Assembly (NCBI GenBank): GCA_010094045.1 | Contig: ML986712.1 | Span: 64,249-128,248 of the forward strand | DNA: 64,000 nucleotides | Reading direction: 5' to 3' | Source: Lojkania enalia | Lineage: Eukaryota; Ascomycota; Dothideomycetes; Pleosporales | In this document: positions 33,148-44,953 of the stretch, in pieces | Position numbering within the stretch: the first letter of the stretch is position 1 | How the letters are laid out: each line of letters begins with the position of its first letter | Position numbers and translations under genes: made by a program | Notes under the pieces: model-generated | The model's database searches: none | The model's input: only the letters and a program-made list of their open reading frames with translations | What the model was told of the DNA's origin: nothing

Positions 33148-34507
33148 TTAATGGTTGCTCTCAACTCCCAGAACAGCCCCTCCTCTGCCGTGGAGGCTTT
33201 CATTAACTTTATTCCGTAAGCCCTTCCAATTTCCAGCAGGAGATTGGGAGATGCTTGATGATTTCTTCCTTGTGCTTCGGGGAGCAGATATAGGTCGTAC
33301 GTTCTCATCGTTCTCCGATGCAGACGTTGTCTGAGAGGAAGGAAGCCTTGTGTTTTCTGCTTGTTCTTGCTCAAGCTTCTGCTGCGCAACGCGTCGACTT
33401 TTTTCGTACCGCACGGACACATCGCCCTTCCATCCGGTGTGCAAGTAGCGATCCCAGAACGTAAAAAACGGCTGTGCAAAGTTGGTCTTAATTCCCCAGC
33501 TTTGGTGATGAATATCGTGGTATGCAGCGTTGTTCGATGTGATTAGCTGCAAGGGGTCAAAAGGAAGCGCGTATCCGCAATGATCATCTACGGTCTTGAC
33601 GGATGAAATAGTAAAATACCACATCGACTGCCTAACAGTCATACCAGTGACCAAGTATCCGAGGCCAGTTCCGAGTGTGTCCAAAACAAAACCTTCCAAT
33701 GGATGGTTATAGAGGGCGCCATACGCGTACGGAACATAGAGTCTATGATGACGGGAGTGGAAGGTCGCTAATACAATTAGCACTATACTCGATTTATCAC
33801 CAGCAGCAAGGCAAATGATCCAACATACCATAGAGCCATTTGTTCATGTGCATGGCACGGTGTAGGAAATACTCCCAAGTATCGATAAGCACGAACCCGA
33901 AGAAAAACTGGAAAATAGGAACTATGAAGAAGTAAAGTGCTTTTGCGACCTGCAACTCCCAAGGCGCGAAAGCGGGTACTAGCGTGTGCTCTCCCGCAAT
34001 TGTAACCATCTGGACGAGGTCTGGGTATCGCCCTCCGGCAAATGCGCCGGCGAGCGCTGGAGACGACGCAGCGAATTTGGTCGCCAATGCACTTGGTTGG
34101 AATCCAAGCGTCGCAAGGACCGCAGGTATTGCTCGTTGTGCCAGCCGAATGTTTCGCGCATACCAAGCCAGATCATACTCCTCCTTGCCATAGGTGGGCT
34201 CCTCGTCAAAGATGAGCATAATCAGTCCGAACGCGGTCTGGAGAATCTGCTGTATTACAACATCGCGAAACACTTCCCACCGCGTTACGTGATTGCGTTT
34301 CAAAACCTCAGCGGGGGTGTGGAGTCGATATTGGGGGAAGAGGTCATAGACGTCAATGACGTGGAAAATGCCCGATAGGACCCAGTAGCCCACGATTGGA
34401 AGCGCAAGGGCAAGATGGCCATCCGAAACCCATGGGAGGAGCGGCGGCTTAGGGTGAAGGGTGTATTCAGGTAGGGGCGGTAGCTCATAAGAGACGTTCG
34501 CCATCAT
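33148..34507 (-). CDS. sur2: Sphingolipid C4-hydroxylase (SUR2/BasA type)
   Basis: Exons 34507-33829 and 33767-33148 (61-nt intron) encode 432 residues from the first of two adjacent Met codons. It converts dihydrosphingosine to phytosphingosine in the ER membrane, using a di-iron centre. The three His boxes of the fatty-acid-hydroxylase superfamily are visible: HRAMH (about 216-220), HSRHH (230-234) and HDIHH (310-314). The N-terminus has ELPPLPEYTLHPKPPLLPWVSD and a helix GHLALALPIVGYWVLSGIFH, as in fungal SUR2. The chain is longer than the yeast enzyme: an Ala-rich insert (PSALATKFAASSPALAGAFAG) precedes the second helix pair, and a Ser/Lys-rich tail of about 70 residues follows the last box. 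Confidence 0.93.
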
Positions 34508-35168
34508 TACGCGATACGGCTCGACGGCGACAGACACGGCGGAGATCAAACCGCCAATGCAAGCAATTGTCGAGCAGGAAATCAGCTAAAGACGGTCGAG
34601 GGGCGCGAGAGGCACAGTAAATCAGAATGGATGGAAGGCTCGACCAAGGGACTCAGGCGAGCCGTAATCTTGGAAGGCGGAGCGCGACCGGATGTCGCGG
34701 ACTCCTTAAATACGGCAAATGAGCGATGTACGCGGCTGAGAATCGTCGAGAATAAAAGGCGGTATACAGGGAGGCTCAAGGAGAGGCAACGGTGGGCAGA
34801 GCAGGCGTGTTGGAAGGAAGGGAGTAGCGTGAGAGTGGTGTCCTCAACTGTCGACGGGAGTCATGACATTTTCTATCCATTCACATCCCTCGTCCCCGGG
34901 TCCTGGGCCTGCAGGTGCTTACCGAGCCGGACCAGGCACGTGCCGGGAGGCGAAAACGGGCCCGTGTAGGATGAGGCGCCGTTGCCGAAAGCGGACTAGC
35001 GCTCCTTCACTGCTAGCGCCTTCTCAAATTCTCGACCCCACCAAGATTTCGACCCTCCCCTACCTTCAAGTCCTGCCCAGCGCATCGACCAGCCGCTCCC
35101 TTACAGATCCCTACGAGCCGGCTCCTTAAAACCCCTTCGCATAATCGTTTGCACCCTGTCTGTCAGCC
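34508..35168. promoter_or_regulatory. Divergent promoter region of SUR2 and TCTP
   Basis: The 661-bp gap between two divergent start codons. The right half is C-rich with pyrimidine stretches leading to the TCTP start, common in promoters of strongly expressed fungal genes. GGCACGTGCC lies near 34932. No gene seen. Confidence 0.5.
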
Positions 35169-35993
35169 ATGATTATCTACAAGGTGCGTTGCACTGTTGC
35201 CCGCGCTGTGCGCTGTGCGTTGTATACCCCGCGGCCCCTCTAGGCGCCACATTTTGTCCTCCCTGATTCAGGACTGCCCACGTCGACACTGCGCCATACT
35301 GACCTGATCGCCCAGGACATGATCACCGATGACGAGATCATCTCGGATTCGTACAACCTAAAGGAGATTGACGGCGTTGTCTATGAAGCCGACTGCAAGA
35401 AAATCACCATTGGTGCGGACAACATCGGTACGCATACCCACGCCCGCTATCTCATCCTTTTCTGGTAGCGGCTTGTAATATATGGATTGGCCTGACTGAG
35501 ACGTGCAGATATCGGAGCGAATCCCTCTGCTGAGGAGGGCGGAGACGACGTCGACGACACTGCTCAGACCGTCATTGACGTTGTCCACTCGTTCCGCCTG
35601 AGCGAGACTTCGTTCGACAAGAAGTCGTATCTTAGCCACCTCAAGAGTGAGTGACGTGGTCTCTCACTAACGGAATGATTCCTGACCATGTCCGCGCAGC
35701 ATACATGAAGAAGGTCAAGGAGGGCCTGAAGGCCAAGGGTGCTAGCGACGACGAGGTCACCGCTTTCGAGAAAGGTGCCTCGGCCTTCGCTAAGAAGATT
35801 GTCGCAAATTTCAAGGATTACGAGTTTCTCATCGGCGAGTCAATGGACCCCGATGGAATGTATGTATCTTGCCCTGCTATCACTCATTTCAGCAGCTGAT
35901 TTATATAGGGTCGTCCTCCTCAACTACCGCGAGGACGGCATCACTCCTTATGTCACCGTGTGGAAGCACGGTTTGACTGAGATGAAGGTATAA
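35169..35993 (+). CDS. tma19: Translationally controlled tumour protein homologue (TCTP/TMA19)
   Basis: Five exons (35169-35183, 35316-35427, 35509-35646, 35700-35859, 35909-35993) encode 169 residues, the normal length. The first exon holds only MIIYK. The TCTP signatures are present: [20 protein letters not shown] near the start, [20 protein letters not shown] and, after the helical hairpin, [25 protein letters not shown] is an abundant cytosolic, ribosome-associated protein linked to translation and stress. The clustering of four short introns is usual for this gene in moulds; intron 1 (132 nt) is the longest. Confidence 0.96.
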
Positions 35994-36962
35994 GCGAGCG
36001 GGCGACGTAGTCGGCATAGAGGAAGGTGGGCTGATCTTGAATTTACGACTTGATATGCATGAACGGATATCCCGGGCAACGCTAAAAGCGAGCATAACCC
36101 AACCTAAAAGTTGGCCTTTTGCGTGATCAAAATGTTTATGTTAACGCCCTTAATCAAACCTAATGCAGTGATAAATGAAGCAAGACAAGCCAAAGTGATG
36201 CTGATAGTCTAGTAAGCGAGAAGGCAATTCAGATAGGAGACTTCTCGTCTAGTCTTCAAGCATAGCCTAAGACTAATTTGACCAGGACTTATTCGGTTAT
36301 TTATGTATAACTATTCTCCTAAATCCCCAATCGCAAAAGTAGTGCCATAAGTTATTCTTTAGGTGAGGTCGATTCCTCTTCACTTAAGGAGAATACGCTG
36401 GTGGTTTAGTGACTTGGTTCTAGCAAGCGGGCCTCGCTATTGTTGTCACAAAAATTTTTTTTTTTTTTAAAAAAAAAAAGGGTTAGAAAATACCCCAGGG
36501 CAAAGCGAAGTAATTAGAACTACGGGTGTTTATCCCGGAACAAGAAACTTCCAGTCACCTAAGCATTAAGGATGGCTGGCAAGTTTGTCTGTTTTGGTAT
36601 TTTTAAGTCTGTGAACATTGGTTTTTTTTTTTTTTTTAAAAAAATTTTCAAACCAATGGTGTATCTATAGATAGTAAAGAGCACATTGCATTACAACGCT
36701 GAAAGAGCAAGCCATATCCCTTATGCCCTGTAGTCGTGTAAGACTAACTTCCAAGATTGGTATGAAGGTAAGGTCAGGGGATCTCGTGCACTCGCATTTC
36801 AGCGCACAGACCAGTCTCCATCACCCGGCCACTCGCAGCCTGAGGCATCCGTTCAGCCTTCTTTAGTCTTGACTCACTCCGCCTTTCTATAAATTCGTTT
36901 ACACTTGATTGCGGGTCCTCTTTTTTTAGTTCGTCGAAATTTTTCTTTCGATATTAGGTGGG
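35994..36962. other. Intergenic with two T/A-tract palindromes
   Basis: Contains the TCTP 3' flank and the RdRP promoter. Two unusual T-run/A-run blocks lie at 36450-36479 and 36616-36659. No gene seen. Confidence 0.5.
36616..36659. repeat. Inverted repeat enclosing a T16-A7 tract
   Basis: CATTGGTTT at 36616-36624 is matched by AAACCAATG at 36651-36659. Between them lie a T run (36622-36637), an A run (36638-36644) and TTTTC. The whole can fold as a long hairpin. A similar A5-T14-A11 block without flanking arms sits 150 bp to the left. Could be the end of a small inverted-repeat element; no target-site duplication was identified. Confidence 0.6.
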
Positions 36963-39900
36963 ATGAATAACCGGTCTAGGCCGGGCCTTCTCCATGGGCC
37001 TTCAGCAAGGGACCATAGGATAGCTGCTCAATCCACCACTCCACATACGGGAAGCCCTAGGAGTGGAGCCACCCTAGAGGCAATGATTCACGTCCTTGAG
37101 CTCATATGGCGAATTAGTCTCGAAATTCCTAAAGAATACTCCTCACCTAGCAAGCTCAAGGCATTAGCAGCTGGCAGGATCCGCAACAGTATGCAAAGAA
37201 TGTATTGGACGAATGAACCCGCGTTCAACAATATCTATGTGCAGTGTTTAGAGTCTGGACTTCATACACCGCATATGGAGACTTCAGAGGAAAGACTGAA
37301 CCTTCTATCCAATTTAATATGCCCAGAGACGAAACCACCGAGACAGACGCAAACATCAAAGAATGATGCGACTACATCCGCGCGTTTCCCATCCAGTAAG
37401 CTTGCTAGAGGATGTACCCTCCAAATTCAAGTTTTAATCTTAGTATTTTGCTTTTATAAGCAGTCTTCTACACCACAGCATCCCTACCTTTTCCACATTT
37501 TTGTTGTCGATTACTACTATCTCATTCGCCTTAAACAGTCCCTAATTTTGAAGCAATAACTATACACGCTGTGCCAGTGCCGAATCCTCAGAGCTCCCCT
37601 GGAGCATGCTACTTTGAGGGCTGCTGGCTATATGCGAAGGCCCATCAACCCGCACCCTCTCATTGCCTCTTCTTAGAAACATAATTAAACACTGCGCGTC
37701 CCTCTAATACTTAGTCTAAAAAGCTCATAAGAAGCTAACGAACACATTATATAGGCCGAGAGCTTCTCCAAATCTCCAAAAATCGCCGAGATCCAGTACA
37801 AGGTTCCGTATATCGAACGACCCCAGAATTAGACTCGCCAACGGATGAAGAGGATGATTTCCCTATGCCGGGCTCCCCAACATTATCCATAAAATCGGTC
37901 CAGAAACAATCTCGGTTGAGTAGCCTGCAGAACTCTTTGGGTCCAGCGGGAAGGAAAAGGTTCTCGCTGAGTGAAGACAAAAGTTCACCAAAATTCACAA
38001 GGACTCACCAAGGGAAACAACCATCCGAGAAACTTTCATTTAGCGAGGCTTCGAAGCCACACGGTGAAGAGCCTCAAAGCTTATTCAAAAAACCCTCACT
38101 AGAAATGGCACGTTCATTTCAGGGACCTTCGGCAAAATCTTCATTCAATACGTCGTTCAACAGCAATCCGATGTGGTCTCAGCAAACCCGTACACAGCCC
38201 GGGACCGCCAACACTTCCTTTTCTTCAGAGGCAAATGACATCACGTCCCATTTGCCAAATTTTTCAAGAATAAGTTCAACAACAACGGGTTCTCTAGATG
38301 AACAAGGGCTACTCAAAGTGACGCTAAGTCTAGAGCAATCAGAGGTCAGAAGATCGAATGAGTCGCCTAGGGAGAGCTCACCTACGTTTGGGTCAATTGA
38401 TGGGGATGAACTGATAAGGACTACCACCCTATATGAAAACGAAAACGAAAACGAAAATTATGTGCCCCACGACCCGAGTCGACCCCCCCAGCCTAGAATA
38501 GCTAGGCCCGGTACTGTGAACGAATCGCCATCACGATTACCATATCGTATACGAGAAATACCCCAGCAAAATCTCTTTGTTGAAGACATTTCGGAAGATT
38601 TGCAGTCTATGCCGTACTTTCTCCTCTTCATTTGCCATCGCATTGCTATTGAGCACAATACCACCCTTCAAGAAGTAATACATATAGTAGGTAGCAATTC
38701 TTCCGATTATGACAATATTCAACAACAAATCAAGTCTCTTCTCAAGGAGAAGAAAAAGCATTCAATTCTAGAGCCAAAGTCTCTTTGGTCATCCCGAACA
38801 AGATCATTCGAAGGCTATACATTTATGGGAAGAGTAGTATTTAATAATCGGCGCTCAGAGCCAGTTTTCAGTCTTGAACTTCTCCCTATACAGGCTGATT
38901 TGTCCTGTCGATTTCAGCGTAAATTCGGTGCGGATCGATTTTTATACCTGGCCTTTCCATCTTTTGAATCTGGGTCTGGTACACCATATAATAAAAAGGA
39001 CATGTTGGGTATCCAGAGCAAATGGAAAGAGTGGTTCTGCTCTGAGCATGCGTTCTTAGGCCGTAAATGGAGAGCATTCCACATCCGATCAGAGAAAAGT
39101 AAAGGTCGCCGCGACAAGCACACTTTTGACAAACGTGTCATTTTGTTTGCGACAGATGGTTATGACATTGACCACCCCTGCAGTGTTGGGGAAATGCTGA
39201 ATTGGTTTTTCCCAATGGAAAGGAATGGCGACCAGATTTTTTGCAAAGCGTTTGCCAGAATCGATCTTGGCCTATCAAAGACGGTGCCAACATTGATCTT
39301 CAAACCATCTCAGATCAAATATGTAAATGATATCCTAGCCGATGGTACCCCGGAGGATACACAATTCAATGATTCTAATCTGATCTGGGATAGCTCTTAC
39401 GGTGAGAGGCCGGTCATGAATGACGGTTGCTCGCTTATTTCTGTAGGTGCAGCCGAGGAGGTTTGGAAGATCTATAAAAAGACGACGGGGACAAATGACC
39501 CTCTCCCAAGCGCTTTCCAAGCTCGAATTGGGGGAGCTAAAGGCATGTGGATGGTGAGCGCTGAATCTTACTCTAAGGATCAAAAGCACCGGGATATTTG
39601 GATCGAAATTACCGAAAGTCAGCTAAAGTTCAAACCTCACCCTGAAGATGAGTCCGATGAAAATTTTGACCCACATCGTCTCACATTTGAGCTGTGTAAA
39701 TATAGCTCTCGCCCTGCTCCGTCGGACCTCCACCTATCTTTCATTCCTATAATGGTCGACCGGGGAGTGACAAAAGAGACGATAGGGGGATTGATGGAGA
39801 AGAAGCTCGATTTTGAACGAGACCAACTCTTGAGTATGCTTCCTAATGCCGTTAGGATGTATCACTGGGTCCACAAACAGAATTCACGAGAAGGGCAGGA

Positions 39901-41455
39901 TATCAGGTGGCAAGCTGCATTACCAATTTCACTAGGAGATAGAGTCAATCTACTCCTCGAATCCGGCTTTAATCCAGTCAAAGCACCTTACCTTGCCAAT
40001 TGTCTATATCGATGCATTAGGCAAGACCAATTAACAATGGAAAAAAAGCTCCGCGTACCCCTAGGAAAGGCCACGTTTCTCTTCGGCATTGCCGACCCTC
40101 TAGGGGTTCTTAGGCCTGGCGAAATTCATGTCCAATTTTCGACTACTTTTATTGATGACATGACTAATGAAACTTATCGTGGCTTGGATAATTTGGAGGT
40201 TCTGGTCGCCAGACAGCCAGCTTGTCGCCCATCAGATATACAAAAAGTCCGAGCAATCGTCCTCCATGAACTCTCGCATTTAGTCGATGTGGTTGTATTT
40301 CCATCCCGTGGGGAATTCCCGTTGGCCGGCAAACTGCAGGGTGGTGACTATGATGGGGACCTTTTCTGGCTTTGTTGGGAGCCCGATTTGGTCAGGACCT
40401 TCAAGAATGCGCCGGCGCCCCAACATGCATTGAGACCAGAGATATATCGAATCCAGAAAAATTCCACAAAGCTTCGTGAAACCATGGACATAGGCGAACT
40501 CGCAACGATTGACGGATTTTTGGGCGAAGCGTTGAGCTTTCGGACGCGTCCCTCACTTCTAGGCATGGTCACGAACTTCCTCGAGAAACAGGCGTACGTC
40601 GAGAACGCGGTTTATTCGCCCACACTTAATTGTTTGGCTGATATACATGACCTTCTCGTCGACGCTTCCAAACAGGGATATATGTTTAGTGAGGTGAACT
40701 TCTGGCAATATGTTAAGAATACTCTGCGTTTGGATAGGAATTTGAGAGTACCTGCTTACAAAGCCGCCATGGAAGCTGCCGAAAAAGCTCGAGAGATGGG
40801 GGATGTAGACAAGGTGAGGAAAAAAGATCACTCTGCGAATCTAGAAAATGTCCTAGACTTTCTCTACTTCCAGATCATCCGAAAGCACAATGTAGCAACG
40901 TTAGACACAGTTGATGAAAGGCTTTCCAAAAAGGTGGACGATGACCCAGCCCTTCGATACCCATATCTAGAACGCCGAGCAAAGCAAGATGCAGTCATCA
41001 AAGCAGAGCTCGATGCTCTAGAGAAAGGTATTCAAACAATCTTTGGAATGTGGAATGTAGGCATGAAGCAGGGAAGGGCTATCATTGCAGATCAGTACAA
41101 CTCAGTGGTTGACGGCTGCTACGAGAAATTCCGAGTTCTCACCCCCGGCAACCCTGATCATCCGGAAATCCGCGCGTGGTTGGAACCCTACCTTTTCGAA
41201 GAATTTTCCTTGTGGGATAGCATCCGGGCTTCTACTTTGTACACGTTATACCCTGAACGACATGCATTTGTCTGGCACATGGCGGGGCGAGAACTTGCGA
41301 GTTTGAAAGCGAATTCGTTACCTAGATCGAGGATGTTGAGCAAGAACATCCATGCTAATATCAAACCGAGACCGATCAGGGCGCCGAAGGAATTCGAGGA
41401 AGAGGATAGCAGTGATGAAGAGCTTTCGACTGTGCCAACCACAGACGAATCATAG
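36963..41455 (+). CDS. RNA-dependent RNA polymerase (RNA silencing)
   Basis: Exons 36963-37395 and 37755-41455 join in frame for 1377 residues. Cellular RdRPs copy single-stranded RNA to make substrates for Dicer in quelling and meiotic silencing. The catalytic loop GGDYDGD, with its three metal-binding Asp, is at about 1006-1012 (near 40340), preceded by VVVFPSRGEFPLAGKLQ and followed by WLCWEPDLV. Upstream are VPLGKATFLFGIADPLGVLRPGEIHVQ and RPSDIQKVRAIVLHELSHL, all typical of the family. The first 300 residues are Ser-rich and probably disordered apart from a helical start (MIHVLELIWRISLEIPKEY). ENENENEN at the 38.44 kb position is a short repeat. The 359-nt intron is much longer than others here. 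Which fungal clade (QDE-1, SAD-1, RRP-3) it belongs to I cannot settle. Confidence 0.94.
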
Positions 41456-43900
41456 GCCTCTCCCCTGGAATCGCCGTCCAATGCTGGTTGCGGAACCATG
41501 ACTTCATTCTCACCAATCATACAAAGGACTGTGTGGGATTCTGATTCCGATGTTTATGTTTGGACTTTTCGCAATCACATCAAGTAAAATTCTATTTGGC
41601 CGCTGTTGGGACCAGGCACTATCTTCTTCAGCCGTCAATCGTTATTAGAGATTACTCGGAATTGGAATCCTTGGTGTGCGAATCTACGAAGAACTATATA
41701 GTCCACATCAGGGGTAGAACAATTCTCCACAACCTAGACCCACCAAGCCTCCAACATTTCAAAGGACCACGTTTCGGCCATGCTTTGGATCTCTACAGAA
41801 TAATGCATTCGGTCTCGTTAGGCACACAAGTACTAAATACCTTTCACTATCGAAGGTTACTTTATCTTAAGGCCCTTGACACGAGTGTCACAACCAAAGT
41901 TCTAAAGATGCTTCCAAAACACGAAAAGAAACATTCGAGCGAATTGCTCCCATTCATTGAACATGAATGTCATTCCATCGAGCTTTCGAACTGGTGCTTC
42001 CTTCAAATTTCTACATGTGAACTACAAGATGCCGATCACCTCTTTATTACCTTTCTCTCTTGTATACGAATCCACTCACCTATTGCATACCCGCTGTCTT
42101 TTGTCTTCGCATATAGAACGAGTACTCCGGCTAGCTATCGAAAGATTTTGGATGACATATTTTGGATTTCAAGAGACAACAGGAAAGAATCTTGTTTTTT
42201 GCATTTCTGACTTGTAAAAGACACGATATAAGATCAGGAGACTATTTGGAGTTTCAAAGCGAGATTTTCCATTGCCTAGCATAGAATCTATTTCCTTTGC
42301 ACCATCTATCTTACGATTTAGCTTGTATTCTGGGAATGAGATTGATTACCCAGTATATATGTAGGATTCAGGAGGCCATCACCAATTAGATTTCTTTCTA
42401 TCTTTCCCCTATTATCCTTTTCCCTTTTTATATCCCTACCATGACTGCTTTACTTGATAATAAATACCAACATTCTTACGCCAGCGATTCAAAACTCTCG
42501 GTATTCTCGTGGCAGTTTATCAATTATGCTAGTCCCATATCCACACTCTTTATCATAATAGATTAGGATTTCGTCTACACCGATTCTAACCACTCGCACG
42601 TGACGCCGTCTGCAAGGTCAAATCCTTATTCACGACCTTCTAGAGCACGACTTGCTGTCATGCTCGTGCCAGGTGACATACATAAGTACCTACCTATTTT
42701 GTCCACGCATACCGTCATATCCCGCACAAATCCCGCAGCCCGCCGCTCACGCACTTGCCATCGACCTAGAACCATACAAAACAGCCTGAATACGCAACAT
42801 ACACGCTCATTTCCTATTATTATAGACACATCCATTTCTATGCACCCACCTGTCGTATCCTCATTCATAACTGAACATATGCACTTGAAATCTATGTACC
42901 AACTTTCGTGAAAAATAAAAAATAAAAAGGAACGGGGCAAGAAATGGAGGTCGGGAAAACTGGAAGAGTGGAAGGCACATAGGAGCATAACGTGCTTTGC
43001 TGTTCTGTACCATTTCATTTCCCCATCAAGTAAATAATAAAACTGGAGTGGTGGTAGTGTGGAGGATGACGATAGCGAAGATGAGTGGCGAACGGATGGT
43101 GTGCGTGTCAGCCCGACGCCCGCCACCGGCTTTACCAAATATCTCATCTACACGATATTCGTGGGCGTTTCAACACTCGCTAGACAAGATGAACATAACT
43201 CGTGGATATGGATACAAAGACTATCAAACGAGCTCCCCATCCCACTGATGCATTCCCCCCCACTAAAAAAAAAAAGGAACCTCTGTGAGGACGTGCGTGT
43301 ATTAAGCAGAATCAGGTGTTCGATTTGCAAAAGATAATCTGCTTTCATAGATTGATGGATTAGGTAGATGGTGGTATATCGTACGCTTCGACTCCTTGCT
43401 CCTCATCCGCGTTCTCTGCCGCATTGCCCTGTTCCGGTCCTTTTTCCCGTCTTCTACTCCCCCCTCCCTTCTTCAAACTCGGTACATAAAACGACTCCAA
43501 AACACTATATCCATACCATACGAGTAAGAATCCATCCAAACACTATATGCCCACCACGCAAGCCAAAATCCCTCCAAAAGAAACCAAGACAAAAGGACCA
43601 TCCACCCATTCATTCTTCCCAACTAACATTCATACCTCCCACAAAAGACACAACAACATGGAACAGAAACAATCCGAAACCCCCCCCTCCCAAACCAAAA
43701 AAAAAACACCCCCCACTGAAATATTTGGTAACACCCTCGCCTAAATACGCCGAACAAACCCAAACACCATGCTTGCTTTAAAAATAAAAAGGAAAGAGGA
43801 AAAGCCTTTTTTGCCATGTATTTTCAACATCGCAACAGAACTACACAAGAAACGCCACAATTCGGAATCCGCAATACCATGATGACGGGAAGCAATAGCG
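41456..43900. other. Gene-poor stretch
   Basis: A 216-codon plus-strand open frame (41560-42210) begins at a TTG and has no recognised motif; it could be part of an intron-containing gene, but I cannot support that. From about 43440 to 43750 the plus strand is almost free of G. The right end is the 3' flank of the membrane-protein gene. No RNA gene or mobile element seen. Confidence 0.4.
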
Positions 43901-44953
43901 CTACCTTCCCATCTCAATCTCCCTCCTCCTCTCCTCGCGGCTAATCGCCCGGGAATGTGTACTCTGTCCACCGGTACTACTTGGCCGATTCTGCGCCCGG
44001 CCGCGATGCCACCTTTCCCACGCCTGCTCCTCGTTTAAGCTCTCAGGCCCGCTATTCGCGCGGCTGCGGTTGTAGTCCTGATGCGCCGTCGGCGGGGTGC
44101 CCAGCAGCTCCTGGCTATTCGCCATGCGCTCGCGCTCCTCGCGGTCGTCGGGCAGGTCGATGCGGAACGTGGCACTGGCGGCATCAGGCGAGGGGCCCGA
44201 GTCCGTCTTCATAAGCAGCATGGCCATCTGCTGGTTGATCCGGTCATCCTCGGAGAGGTGGAGCTCGGGGGTGGGGGAAGCGCCGGGGCGGGTCGCCGAG
44301 GGGTACATGTTCTGGAGGAAGTTTGTGTAGAAGGATTGTTCGGACCAAAGGTTTGCAGAGCGATTGTTCAGGGCGGCGCGTTTTCGGACGATGCGGCGGT
44401 GAGTCCAGAAGAAGAGAATGGCGTAGAGGACGGTCGAGGTGCAGGAGATTGCGGTGCCGGTTATGGCGGCCGTGTTCCATTGGAACCGCCGTGAGGAGGC
44501 GAAGTTGTAGGCAAATGTAAGGACGCCGATCGCGGAGGAGGCGAGAGAAGGCCTGCAGCACTTTGCGTTAGTAATTGGCTAGTATGCGGGAAATGGAGGC
44601 CGTACAGGAAAATGCCTTCGGCCTGGAAGATCTCATTGCGGCAGGCGAAGCAGAGGAGCGCGGTGAAGGAATAGCCGGCGGTTAGGAGTGCGACGACGAA
44701 GACTGATAGCACTGCTGTGCTCAACTTCAGCTCTGGTTCTTTCGTATATAGGCCGGGGAGTATGAGATATCTGCATTGGCGATCAGCCTTCTGTCCAGCG
44801 GTCTCTCAACTGCGGCGCGGCATCTACCTACCCTCCTAAGATCATCCATGACGCCGTTAGTGCTATGAAGCGCCAGTACCAGGGCGTGTACTCTCGGTCA
44901 TGCTGTAGGCCATGGAGATTGATGTAGGACTTGGAGCTCGAGCGCAGTGGCAT
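43901..44953 (-). CDS. Four-helix membrane protein of unknown function
   Basis: Exons 44953-44832, 44770-44606 and 44552-43901 encode 312 residues; an in-frame ATG at 45019 would give 334. Hydrophobic segments: WRFIALTASWMILGGYLILPG, LSVFVVALLTAGYSFTALLCF, ASSAIGVLTFAYNFA and ISCTSTVLYAILFFW, then a basic stretch HRRIVRKRAALNNR. The C-terminal 150 residues are hydrophilic and include LSEDDRINQQMAMLLMKTDSG and a run rich in Arg/Glu. It resembles unnamed ascomycete membrane proteins; no transporter or enzyme motif is seen. The three splice junctions all keep the frame and fall inside or next to helices, which supports the model. Confidence 0.78.

Noticed and set aside
41560..42210. 216-codon open frame downstream of the RdRP
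   Set aside because: It starts at TTG, its first ATG codons are internal, and there is no recognised domain, signal peptide or codon bias. Kept only as a note in the intergenic entry.
43368..43781. 137-codon Pro/Lys-rich frame
   Set aside because: Explained by the G-poor composition of the strand, which removes stop codons; it reads as low-complexity and lies in the 3' flank of a real gene.
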